Assembly: GCA_018239705.1 (NCBI GenBank)
Contig: JAFEGS010000025.1
Span: forward strand, 1-8,608
Length of the DNA stretch: 8,608 nucleotides
Direction: 5' to 3'
DNA from: Verrucomicrobiota bacterium
GTDB lineage: Bacteria > Chlamydiota > Chlamydiia > Chlamydiales > FEN-1388
Positions 1 through 7,120 of this stretch are shown in pieces (position 1 is the stretch's first letter; every line of letters begins with the position of its first letter). The notes below the pieces were generated by a model that was not told the origin of the DNA, ran no database searches, and saw only the letters and a program-made list of their open reading frames with translations. The position numbers and the translations under genes are program-made.

Positions 1-240
1 CTTATCCTGACGAAACCGCAATTCCCGTATCAAATGGGCAGGATCAAGATTTATTGAAAAAAGCTCAGCCAAAGCAAGGTCTTCTTCAAAATTAAATGCA
101 TGCACTTCACGAAAATATTCTTTACCAAACTGCTCGAGCAGAGTGGTTTTGCCCACCTGTCGCGCTCCTTGAAGAATAAGAGGCTTTCGATCAGGGTTTT
201 CTTTCCAAGTTACAAGTTTCTTGAGTAAAAATCGCTTCAT
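1..240 (-). CDS. AAA_14/DUF4143-family ATPase, N-terminal part (cut by window edge)
   Basis: Translating the minus strand from the ATG at 240-238 gives 80 open codons running off the left edge. The product begins MKRFLLKKLVTWKENPDR and has a clear Walker A P-loop, GARQVGKTT, at about residues 29-37, followed by a stretch (EVHAFNFEED, about residues 49-58) that in this family follows the P-loop. This is the standard opening of AAA_14 ATPases, which usually carry a C-terminal DUF4143 domain and total about 370-420 residues; that part is outside the window. The family is common, often laterally spread, and its cellular role is mostly unknown. It lies 76 bp downstream of the 440-residue gene on the same strand, but two palindromes in the gap suggest its own control. 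I see no good Shine-Dalgarno before the ATG. Confidence 0.85.
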   Translation of the reverse strand, partial: MKRFLLKKLVTWKENPDRKPLILQGARQVGKTTLLEQFGKEYFREVHAFNFEEDLALAELFSINLDPAHLIRELRFRQDK

Positions 241-251
241 ACCCAAATTAT

Positions 252-298
252 TGTCAATTTTGACATTTTTTCCTAGCACTTTTTTGTCGAATTTGACA
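252..298. promoter_or_regulatory. Two tandem palindromes, possible operator pair of the ATPase gene
   Basis: The first site, TGTCAATTTTGACA (252-265), is a perfect inverted repeat of TGTCAA around TT. The second, TGTCGAATTTGACA (285-298), has the same design with one arm mismatch. Each is preceded by T and followed by a run of six T, so the repeated unit is 21 bp. They start 33 bp apart, close to three helical turns, so two bound dimers would face the same side of the DNA. The right end of the pair is 18 bp from the stop of the upstream gene and the left end 11 bp from the ATPase start. A repressor or autoregulatory site is inferred; no regulator is identified. Confidence 0.5.
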
Positions 299-316
299 TT
301 TTTTAGTACCACTTAT

Positions 317-1639
317 TCACAAAAATAGCTGTAGCATTGTCCGTACAAGCTCTTTGCCAGCTTGTGCGTCTTTGGCCTGCTGCTGCATCTCAAGCACGTA
401 GGGAGCTGCAAGACTATACAGCTGATGCACTACTGCCTTTGCAGTCACAAAGTCAGGAAGCAGCTTCTGTATCTCCTCTTCTTGTATAAGGGGTTCAAGC
501 AGCTCCATGAGCGTGCAGTGGGCAGAAATGAGCAAAAGGAGCTCTTCTCCCTGTTCCTTACACTCCTCTAAAAGTAAAATATTTTTTATCTTTCCCTCAT
601 AAAAATCGTAGAGATCTTTAGGAAAGAGCGTTTTCGCATCTCCCAAAAATGATCGCAGCACCTGCTCATCCATACGCGTAATAGCCACCTGATCTGCATA
701 GGCTGCTGTAAAGACAGTTTCAGCCTTTGACATGAGCTGACTTTCGATCTCTTGAGGACGCCTGCGAGCAGATTGAAGAATAGTTGCGATAAGCGCCATT
801 ATATTTTCTTTGATTTTCTCGATGCAATAGAAACGAGCCTCTACAAGGACTTCCCTATCTCTTTCAGATGCTATTTCGCCCCTCACAAGCCTTTCTAAAA
901 TGGCTTGAAAAAGAGTATTAGATTCTTGCGTGGAGAATAGGTTGATACCAGTAATGGACATATTTTGTGTTTTGGTATCGATGAAGGCCTCAAGTAGAAG
1001 CCTATCTGCCTCTAAGAAAACGCTAGCGAGCTCTTTTTTAAGAGGAGAGTCAGATGCAAGTACCCTCTCATAAAATAGCTGGAGCTGCTTTGCAAAGCCG
1101 TTAATTACTTGATCCCAGGTAAAGCCCACATTGCGATTCATGAGAGATGTGCAAAAATGGTAAAAGCCCTCACGCTTTAAGATATCTCGCACCCCTTTGG
1201 GAAGATGAGGATCGTTTTCTTTCCCCGGAAAGCTCTCTTCCACAAGCCTTCTCGCTATATTTTGAAATATCTTTTTCGGCACCTCTTCGCGGCTATACTC
1301 TTCCTTACAAAGAGAGGCAAGGTTTGCCAGCAGGTGCTCAGCTAGCTCTTCTTGCGTATCATCTGTAACACCTTTTAGGGCCCATGTCTCAAAAATATGG
1401 GAAATGATATCTTCGACTACGCTAAAAACTGACTCTCTCGCCTCACGTAAAATACCATACACATCTTGATCCATTATCTCAGCAGCTGCGCGCTGTGCAA
1501 AATCATTGATCAAAGGGGCATATTTTTTAAGCTGCGGCCTCTCTTTTAACGTAGAGGCTTCATGCGCTGCATATCCACTAATCAAAGGGCCGCATAAATT
1601 GCCAATAAGACCTACTATACCTTGTAGCTGAGGATTCAT
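317..1639 (-). CDS. Hypothetical alpha-helical protein, 440 residues
   Basis: I do not recognise this protein. The ORF opens with GTG at 1645, but an AAGG at 1648-1645 overlaps that GTG and sits 5 bases before the ATG at 1639, so I choose the ATG; the stop is TGA at 317-319. The sequence is rich in Leu, Glu, Lys and Ala and should be almost all helix. Residues about 7-24 (GIVGLIGNLCGPLISGYA) form one hydrophobic stretch with no basic start or export cleavage site, so it could be a single membrane anchor or a buried helix. The rest is amphipathic, with leucine-rich stretches such as ILLLEECKEQGEELLLLI near residue 360. No catalytic motif is seen. It is divergent from dnaE and upstream of the ATPase gene. 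It may be lineage-specific; a host-directed role is possible but unsupported. Confidence 0.8.
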   Translation of the reverse strand: MNPQLQGIVGLIGNLCGPLISGYAAHEASTLKERPQLKKYAPLINDFAQRAAAEIMDQDVYGILREARESVFSVVEDIISHIFETWALKGVTDDTQEELAEHLLANLASLCKEEYSREEVPKKIFQNIARRLVEESFPGKENDPHLPKGVRDILKREGFYHFCTSLMNRNVGFTWDQVINGFAKQLQLFYERVLASDSPLKKELASVFLEADRLLLEAFIDTKTQNMSITGINLFSTQESNTLFQAILERLVRGEIASERDREVLVEARFYCIEKIKENIMALIATILQSARRRPQEIESQLMSKAETVFTAAYADQVAITRMDEQVLRSFLGDAKTLFPKDLYDFYEGKIKNILLLEECKEQGEELLLLISAHCTLMELLEPLIQEEEIQKLLPDFVTAKAVVHQLYSLAAPYVLEMQQQAKDAQAGKELVRTMLQLFL

Positions 1640-1648
1640 AGCCACCTT
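1640..1648 (-). promoter_or_regulatory. Ribosome binding site that fixes the start of the 440-residue gene
   Basis: Read on the minus strand the sequence is AAGGTGGCTATG. The AAGG core is 5 bases before the ATG at 1639. The in-frame GTG at 1645 shares its first base with the AAGG, so that GTG cannot be served by it. The ATG two codons downstream is therefore the better start. Confidence 0.6.
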
Positions 1649-1717
1649 AAATTAAAATAAAATGTAAACTATCTATGCATGTATCAAATTATTATTTTTG
1701 TTTCAACTTCAGACCTC

Positions 1718-1746
1718 TTGCAAGAAACCTGCAAATAGCCGATACT
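1718..1746 (+). promoter_or_regulatory. Candidate sigma-70-type promoter of dnaE
   Basis: TTGCAA (1718-1723) and GATACT (1741-1746) are separated by 17 bp, and each matches its consensus hexamer at four of six positions. Transcription would start near 1753, leaving a leader of about 25 bases before the dnaE ATG. The intergenic region also has to hold a promoter for the divergent gene, for which I found no convincing pair of boxes. The prediction is modest because the hexamers are imperfect. Confidence 0.35.
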
Positions 1747-1777
1747 CTTGCTTTTCAATGTTACACATGTACCCTGA

Positions 1778-4700
1778 ATGAGCAACTCACAGTTTGTCCA
1801 CCTCCACGTCCACTCCCAGTACTCCATACTCGATGCCTCTGCTTCAATCCCCGGTCTTATCAAGAAAGCAGCCCACTTGAAAATGGCGGCCCTGGCACTC
1901 ACTGATCACGGAAACCTCTACGGGGCTGTCGACTTTTACAAGGGATGCAAAGAGCATAGCATCAAGCCACTCATTGGCTGTGAGTTCTACGTCGCTCCGC
2001 AAAGCCGCCTCGACAAAAAAAAGCAGATCGGCCAGCCAATTGCAAACCATCTTACCATCATCGCCAAAAACAAGCAGGGCTACCACAACCTGTGCAAACT
2101 CTCCTCCATCGGGTATATAGAGGGCTTTTACTACTACCCGCGCATAGACATGGAGACCCTTGCACGCCATAAAGAAGGCCTCATCTGCCTTTCAGGATGC
2201 CTTCATAGCCAAATCGCCTATCTTGCACTCAACAGCAGCAAAGAGAGCCTTCTCGAGGCTGTTACAGTGTATAAAGAATTATTTGGAGAGGACTTCTATT
2301 TTGAGCTGCAGCAGCACAAGAGCACAAACGAAGAGCTTCAGCTCGATGGCATGTTTGAAGAGGTCTGGCTCAACCAGCAGTATCAAGACTACGTACAAAA
2401 GCAGCAGGCGCTCATCGACCTCCTCGTGCCCCTTGGACGTGAGCTCGGCATCTCCTGTGTAGCGACAAACAATGTCCACTACCTCGAAAGGGAAGAGTGG
2501 AGAGCGCATGAAATTTTGCTCAACGTCCAGTCGGGTGAGCCGGTAGAAATCTGGCAGCGAGACTCCTTCGGAAATCCCATCTCGCGCTCACCTAATCCAA
2601 GGCGAGCCACGCAAAGCTCACATGAAATGTACTTTAAAACGGCTCAAGAGATGGCAAGCGCCTTTTCTGAGCATCCCGAGCTTCTTGAAACCACTCTTGA
2701 AATTGCCGACAAATGCTCCGTTGAGATTGATCTTAAGACAAAGCACTATCCGATCTTTACTCCTGAGCACTTAAGAGAAAAAAGCCACTCCAAAGAAGAG
2801 CATCTTGCAGCAGTCGACAAATTTCTCTGGGATCTTGCAGAGGCCGGCATCTCAAAGCGCTACACAGAATATGCACTCCAGCGAGTCTCACAAAAGTATC
2901 CGGAGCGAGATCCCTTAGAAGTAGTCAGAGAGCGGCTCAAGTATGAGATGGAGATTATCTGCTCGAGAGGCATGTGTGACTATCTCCTCATCGTGTGGGA
3001 TTTTATCCACTGGTCCAAAGAAAATGGCATCCCTATGGGGCCGGGACGAGGCTCCGGAGTGGGATCTATCGTTCTCTATCTCATTGGCATCACCGACATT
3101 GAACCGCTCCAGTTCAGCCTCTTTTTTGAGCGCTTTATCAACCCGGAGCGCCCCTCCTATCCCGATATTGACGTCGACATCTGCATGGCAAGACGCGGCG
3201 AGGTGATTAATTACACCATCCAGCGCTTTGGTAAAGAAAATGTGGCCCAGATCATCACCTTTGGTTCGATGAAGGCAAGAATGTGCGTCAAAGATGTTGG
3301 CAGGGTGCTCAGCATCCCTCTTTCGAAGGTTAACCAGATTGCCAAACTCATCCCCGAAGATCTCAATATCACGCTAGAAAAGGCACTAGAGAAAGATCTC
3401 GATCTCCAAAACCTCTATAGAGACGACGAAGAGGCCAGGCGCGTCATTGATATCGGTAAGCAGTTAGAAGGATCTGTTCGAAGCACAGGCCTTCACGCTG
3501 CCGGCATGATCGTATCAGGAGAGCCTCTTACTGACCATGTACCTGTCTGCCTCGCCAAAGATTCTGACATGCTCGCTACGCAGTTTGCCATGAAGCCTGT
3601 AGAGCTGGCCGGTATGCTCAAGATTGACTTTCTTGGCCTTAAGACCCTTACCTGTATCCAGCTCTGTGCCGACGCGATCGAAGCGCAAAGCGGCACCACA
3701 ATTGACTGGGTGAATTTACCTATAGATGATGCTCGCACCTTCTCCCTTCTCAACCAAGGGCAGACTCTTGGCGTGTTCCAGATAGAAACCGGCGGGATGC
3801 AGGAGCTTGCTCGCCAGCTGCACCTCGACAAATTTGAAGAGATCATCGCTGTGCTCTCGCTCTATCGCCCCGGCCCGATGGATATGATCCCCTCCTTCAT
3901 CGCCAGAAAACATGGCAGAGAGCCTATTGAATATGACCATCCATGGATGAAAGAGATCCTCTCTGAAACCTACGGCATCATGGTCTACCAGGAGCAGGTC
4001 ATGCAGATCGCCCAAAAGCTTGCCAGCTACTCCCTCGGCGAGGGTGATGTGCTCAGGCGAGCGATGGGAAAAAAAGATATGAAGGAGATGGTCCAGCAGC
4101 GAGAAAAGTTCATCAAAGGCGCCGTTGCAAATGAAGTCAGCGAAGAGGTTGCAGGCAAAATTTTCGACAAAATGGAAAAATTTGCCGAATATGGCTTCAA
4201 TAAATCGCACGCTACAGCCTACGGCTATCTCACCTACGTCACCGCCTACCTGAAGGCACATGCCCCAAGCCAGTGGCTTGCTGCCCTTATGACGTGCGAC
4301 CGCGATGACACAACCAAGGTTGCTAAGTTCTTCCATGAAAGCAGGCAGATGCAGATCGCCATCTTGCAGCCCGATATCAACGAGTCGGAAAGCTTCTTCG
4401 CCTCAACTCCGGCCGGTATTCGCTTTGCCATGAGCGGTATTAAGGGCGTAGGAGAGGGTGTGGTTGAGGCCATTCTTGAGCAGCGAAAGAAAAATGGCCC
4501 CTTTACAGACCTCTACCACTTTGTGTCGCGAATCGATACCAAACGGGTGGGAAAAAAGGCCACGGAACTTCTTATCGATGCAGGCTGTTTCGACAGCACA
4601 GGCTGGCATCGAGACGCGCTCAAACTTAGCCTTGAAGCCATGTATGATAAGGTCCAGCAAGAGCAAAAAGAGAAGGCCAAAGGCATCGTGTCTCTCTTTG

Positions 4701-5539
4701 CCAAGTATGAGACCACAAATCCCTTTGCTAAAGCTCCTGCCTGCCCAAATCCTCGCTCTACTGAGGAGCTTCTCTTCCGAGAAAAGGAGCTACTCGGCTT
4801 CTTTCTTACGGGACACCCCTTAGATGGGTATCGCCCGATCCTCTCTCGCCTTGGCTGTGTGCCGCTTTCTGATATTGAAACAATGCCGGTTGGCACCGTG
4901 TTTCGAACAGCCTTTGTCATCGAAGAGGTAATGCCAAGATTTTCTTCGAAAACGCAGAAGAAATTTGTCATCATGACCATTGCAGATGCGGGTGTAGGTA
5001 AGTATGAGCTGCCTGTCTGGCCGGAGCTCTACGAAGAGCTACAGCTCCTTTTAGTAGAAAACAGGCTGGTCTGGGGAGTCCTTTCAAAAGATCCTCGAGA
5101 GGGCGATACCTCACAGCTTACCTGCCGCTGGCTTGGAGAGCTCAAAACGGTCGATGAAAAGCAGCTGCAGCTTGCAGACGCTGCCTACGACAAAGCAAAA
5201 CAGCAGATTTCGAGGCCCCGCAAGCAAGCAAATAGCTCTTCCTCACCAAAGAGTGACAAGGAGCCGGCAAAAACAAAGCCCCAAGCAAGCGAGGCTCCGC
5301 CACTATTTGCCATCGATTTGGACATCGATCAGCTCAGGGCAAGCCATATACTGAGGCTGCAGGCACTCTTGAATAGCTCCCCAGGCACTGTTCCGGTCGC
5401 TCTCTCCTTCCATTCAGAAGCACAGGAGGTTGCAACCCTCTTAGTCAGCACCAATCGAGGTGTCACGGTCGATGATCGGCTCAAAGAGGAGATCGGGAAG
5501 CTACCAAGCAGCAAAAAATGTGAATTGAGACGGTCTTGA
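1778..5539 (+). CDS. dnaE: DNA polymerase III subunit alpha (DnaE)
   Basis: This is the replicative DNA polymerase catalytic subunit, 1253 residues, a little longer than E. coli DnaE (1160). Domains in order: PHP domain (about 5-280) with HLHVHS (8-13), TDHGN (42-46), GCE (67-69), H91 and C141; palm with GPGRGSG (421-427), the aspartate cluster PDIDVD (462-467) and the third catalytic Asp D617 in KIDFLGLKT; fingers with YRPGP (696-700) and GFNKSHATAYG (806-816); helix-hairpin-helix GIKGVGEG (from 887); a clamp-binding-like IVSLF (970-974); an OB-fold region; a Ser/Lys/Pro-rich linker near 1150-1180; and a C-terminal domain. Residue 232 in TNNVHYL is Asn where active PHP domains have a metal-binding Asp. 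No Shine-Dalgarno precedes the ATG at 1778, but alignment of HLHVHS with other DnaE N termini supports this start. The stop lies 4 bp from the convergent mazF stop. Confidence 0.97.
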   Translation: MSNSQFVHLHVHSQYSILDASASIPGLIKKAAHLKMAALALTDHGNLYGAVDFYKGCKEHSIKPLIGCEFYVAPQSRLDKKKQIGQPIANHLTIIAKNKQGYHNLCKLSSIGYIEGFYYYPRIDMETLARHKEGLICLSGCLHSQIAYLALNSSKESLLEAVTVYKELFGEDFYFELQQHKSTNEELQLDGMFEEVWLNQQYQDYVQKQQALIDLLVPLGRELGISCVATNNVHYLEREEWRAHEILLNVQSGEPVEIWQRDSFGNPISRSPNPRRATQSSHEMYFKTAQEMASAFSEHPELLETTLEIADKCSVEIDLKTKHYPIFTPEHLREKSHSKEEHLAAVDKFLWDLAEAGISKRYTEYALQRVSQKYPERDPLEVVRERLKYEMEIICSRGMCDYLLIVWDFIHWSKENGIPMGPGRGSGVGSIVLYLIGITDIEPLQFSLFFERFINPERPSYPDIDVDICMARRGEVINYTIQRFGKENVAQIITFGSMKARMCVKDVGRVLSIPLSKVNQIAKLIPEDLNITLEKALEKDLDLQNLYRDDEEARRVIDIGKQLEGSVRSTGLHAAGMIVSGEPLTDHVPVCLAKDSDMLATQFAMKPVELAGMLKIDFLGLKTLTCIQLCADAIEAQSGTTIDWVNLPIDDARTFSLLNQGQTLGVFQIETGGMQELARQLHLDKFEEIIAVLSLYRPGPMDMIPSFIARKHGREPIEYDHPWMKEILSETYGIMVYQEQVMQIAQKLASYSLGEGDVLRRAMGKKDMKEMVQQREKFIKGAVANEVSEEVAGKIFDKMEKFAEYGFNKSHATAYGYLTYVTAYLKAHAPSQWLAALMTCDRDDTTKVAKFFHESRQMQIAILQPDINESESFFASTPAGIRFAMSGIKGVGEGVVEAILEQRKKNGPFTDLYHFVSRIDTKRVGKKATELLIDAGCFDSTGWHRDALKLSLEAMYDKVQQEQKEKAKGIVSLFAKYETTNPFAKAPACPNPRSTEELLFREKELLGFFLTGHPLDGYRPILSRLGCVPLSDIETMPVGTVFRTAFVIEEVMPRFSSKTQKKFVIMTIADAGVGKYELPVWPELYEELQLLLVENRLVWGVLSKDPREGDTSQLTCRWLGELKTVDEKQLQLADAAYDKAKQQISRPRKQANSSSSPKSDKEPAKTKPQASEAPPLFAIDLDIDQLRASHILRLQALLNSSPGTVPVALSFHSEAQEVATLLVSTNRGVTVDDRLKEEIGKLPSSKKCELRRS

Positions 5540-5543
5540 AGTA

Positions 5544-5876
5544 TCAGTCTATCAAAATCTTAAACTTTGCTAAAACGTCCTCCAGTACATCAGGGGCGAT
5601 CTGAGTTACAAATTTCGCCTTACGAGCCCTCCAGTCTAACGAACGCATTTGATCGCAAAGCACAGCTCCATTTACCTCTTCCTTTTCTACATGGATCTCA
5701 AACGGATATCCCTTGATTTGGCTTGTGATAGGCATAAATAGCCCCAAGCCTGTTTTCTTGTTATATTGATAAGGGGAAATGACTAACGCAGGTCGTCTTT
5801 TTTGGATTTCTTTTCCTTTTTGAGGGTCAAATTCAAGCCAAACAATATCACCGCGTTTAGGTATGTACTCTACCAT
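5544..5876 (-). CDS. mazF: MazF-type mRNA interferase toxin
   Basis: The 110-residue product is nearly the length of E. coli MazF (111) and follows it closely: GDIVWLEFDPQKGKE (9-23), RRPALVISPYQYNKKTG (27-43), TSQIKGYPFEI (51-61) and RSLDWRARKAKFV further on. The family cuts single-stranded RNA, mainly mRNA, at short specific sequences and halts growth when the antitoxin is lost. The family's catalytic Arg and Thr correspond to R28 in RPA and T51 in TSQ, both present, so the toxin looks intact. The cut sequence cannot be read from the gene. The ATG at 5876-5874 lies inside the end of mazE (7-base overlap), and no strong ribosome binding site is seen, so translation is probably coupled to mazE. 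Its stop is 4 bp from the dnaE stop, with no terminator between. Confidence 0.95.
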   Translation of the reverse strand: MVEYIPKRGDIVWLEFDPQKGKEIQKRRPALVISPYQYNKKTGLGLFMPITSQIKGYPFEIHVEKEEVNGAVLCDQMRSLDWRARKAKFVTQIAPDVLEDVLAKFKILID

Positions 5877-6103
5877 TCTTCAGCCCCTGTTTGTCCATCG
5901 TCAAGCATTTGATGATGCAGGTTTTTGGATGTTATTTCACCCAGCATCGTTTCTAAATCATATCTTGGTGTTTGAACAATAAGTCGCCCGTTTTCAATTT
6001 CAAGCGTTACAGTGCTTCCAGCGTGGATATTTAGTTTTTTCGCGAGCTGGATGGGAATGCGAACGCCAAGACTGTTACCCCATTTTCGGATGTTGGATTG
6101 CAT
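5870..6103 (-). CDS. mazE: MazE-type antitoxin, AbrB/SpoVT DNA-binding fold
   Basis: The 77-residue protein starts with MQSNIRKWGNSLGVRIP, the hallmark of the MazE/AbrB swapped-hairpin DNA-binding domain (residues 1-45), and ends with an acidic tail (LETMLGEITSKNLHHQ onward) that in E. coli MazE wraps and blocks MazF. A longer reading frame begins at 6151, but the ATG at 6103 is preceded 7 bases away by AAAGGAG (6117-6111), one of the best ribosome binding sites in the window, and matches family N termini; the longer start would also lie upstream of the promoter -10 box. Antitoxin and toxin form the usual two-gene order. MazE and the MazEF complex normally repress their own promoter, and a perfect palindrome sits in the right place. 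Confidence 0.94.
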   Translation of the reverse strand: MQSNIRKWGNSLGVRIPIQLAKKLNIHAGSTVTLEIENGRLIVQTPRYDLETMLGEITSKNLHHQMLDDGQTGAEEW

Positions 6104-6110
6104 GATGTAT

Positions 6111-6161
6111 CTCCTTTGCACGTATATACACAGTATATACGATTCTAGCATTGACTGTCAA
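6111..6161 (-). promoter_or_regulatory. mazEF promoter with palindromic operator and strong ribosome binding site
   Basis: On the minus strand there is a perfect -35 box TTGACA (6161-6156), an 18-bp spacer and TATACT (6137-6132), five of six matches to the -10 consensus. A perfect inverted repeat, arms CGTATATAC (6121-6129) and GTATATACG (6133-6141) with a 3-base centre ACA, covers the -10 box. This is where MazE-type autorepressors bind, so operator function is inferred from position and symmetry. The ribosome binding site AAAGGAG is at 6117-6111. The -35 box is also half of an 11-bp palindrome, TTGACTGTCAA (6151-6161). Confidence 0.75.
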
Positions 6162-6200
6162 GTAAAGAAAATCATGAGATATTTTATAAAATGTTTACGC

Positions 6201-6206
6201 TATGAT
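6201..6206 (+). promoter_or_regulatory. Possible -10 box of the aldolase gene
   Basis: TATGAT (6201-6206) matches five of six consensus positions, but no good -35 hexamer stands 16-18 bp upstream; that stretch is simply AT-rich. Transcription would begin near 6213, only about 6 bases before the ATG at 6219, giving a nearly leaderless message, which fits the absence of a Shine-Dalgarno there. If instead the ATG at 6174 is used, this box is irrelevant. Confidence 0.25.
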
Positions 6207-6218
6207 ATATCTTTCTCT

Positions 6219-7067
6219 ATGACTACTAACTTGGTAAAAGGAATATATGCCGCAGCGCTCACGCCAATGCATGAGGATTTACGCTGCGACACGTCGGAGC
6301 TCGCTGCACACTGTCTTGACCTTCTACAGAGAGGCTGCAGCGGAGTTGTGCTCTTTGGAACGAGTGGTGAAGGCAGCTCTTTTGCAGTAGATGAGCGCCT
6401 AGAGGCACTGCGAGAAGTGATTGCTCATGGCGTTCCCGAAAATAAGATCATTGTAGCAAATGGCAGTGCAAATATTGTAGAGACCATACGACTTGTAGAG
6501 GGTAGTCTGAAACAGCAAGTCTCTACATTCCTCATCGCCCCGCCAATTGTGTATAGTAGCCCCCCAGATGAGGGTGTAATCCAGTTTTATCGCACGGTCA
6601 TTAATAGTGTTGGAAGCAAAAAGCTGCAGCTTCTACTCTATCATATCCCACAGCTCACCCGAATACCAATTACCCACACCATTATCGAGACGCTACTGGC
6701 AGAATTTCCCGAAGTTATTGTCGGCCTTAAAGAGAGCGAAGGAAATCTTGACTATCTACAGTCTATTCTCAAGGCTTTTCCTAGCCTAAAGGTATATGTG
6801 GGTGCTGAGCGCCAGATTGTAGAAGGCATGCAGCTTGGCGCAAGCGGCTCAATCTGCGGCCTTGCAAACTGCTATCCGGAACTTGTTGTATCGCTTCTGA
6901 CAGCACGAGAAAATCCCCAAATGCTCATCGACATCTGCGAGGCAAAAAAGGGACTCCACTTTATCCCCACCCTCAAAGCTATTCTCGAACAAACGCGTGG
7001 CAAAGCGTGGCACATCCTGCGTCCACCACTTATATCTCAAAAATTTGTTGCAAATTTCTCGATCTAG
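6219..7067 (+). CDS. DapA/NanA-superfamily aldolase (dihydrodipicolinate synthase family)
   Basis: The 282-residue product has the length and order of a class I, Schiff-base TIM-barrel lyase/synthase: GIYAAALTPM (8-17), GTSGEG (47-52, normally GTTGE), Y141 in YHIP, and the Schiff-base lysine K171 in GLKES, followed by GAERQ and GASGSICGLAN. Members condense or split pyruvate with an aldehyde. True dihydrodipicolinate synthases have an Arg after YNVPS that holds the substrate carboxylate; here that place reads YHIPQL, so L146 sits there as in N-acetylneuraminate lyase-like members. I infer a sugar-acid or keto-acid aldolase rather than lysine-pathway DapA, with the substrate unknown. An in-frame ATG at 6174 would add 15 residues, but the family alignment favours 6219. 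Neither start has a good ribosome binding site. It diverges from mazEF. Confidence 0.85.
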   Translation: MTTNLVKGIYAAALTPMHEDLRCDTSELAAHCLDLLQRGCSGVVLFGTSGEGSSFAVDERLEALREVIAHGVPENKIIVANGSANIVETIRLVEGSLKQQVSTFLIAPPIVYSSPPDEGVIQFYRTVINSVGSKKLQLLLYHIPQLTRIPITHTIIETLLAEFPEVIVGLKESEGNLDYLQSILKAFPSLKVYVGAERQIVEGMQLGASGSICGLANCYPELVVSLLTARENPQMLIDICEAKKGLHFIPTLKAILEQTRGKAWHILRPPLISQKFVANFSI

Positions 7068-7120
7068 GATCATGGTATGAACCATGGAGAATTTATTCTT
7101 TAACATTAGGAGATTATGCA

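Noticed and set aside
3716..4336. 206-codon open frame on the minus strand inside dnaE
   Set aside because: It lies wholly within the well-supported dnaE coding frame, has no recognisable domain, and its residue pattern follows from the antisense of conserved DnaE motifs.
6104..6151. Longer MazE start at 6151
   Set aside because: The -10 box and operator lie inside that extension, and AAAGGAG points to the ATG at 6103, which matches known MazE N termini.
6012..6218. 5' extension of the aldolase reading frame back to 6012
   Set aside because: It would run antisense through mazE and its promoter. The family N terminus (LVKGIYAAALTP) begins just after the ATG at 6219.
7071..7086. CATGGT-ATGA-ACCATG hairpin between the aldolase and secreted-protein genes
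   Set aside because: Only six base pairs with no U-run after it, so not a terminator. As an operator it is short and unrepeated; probably chance.
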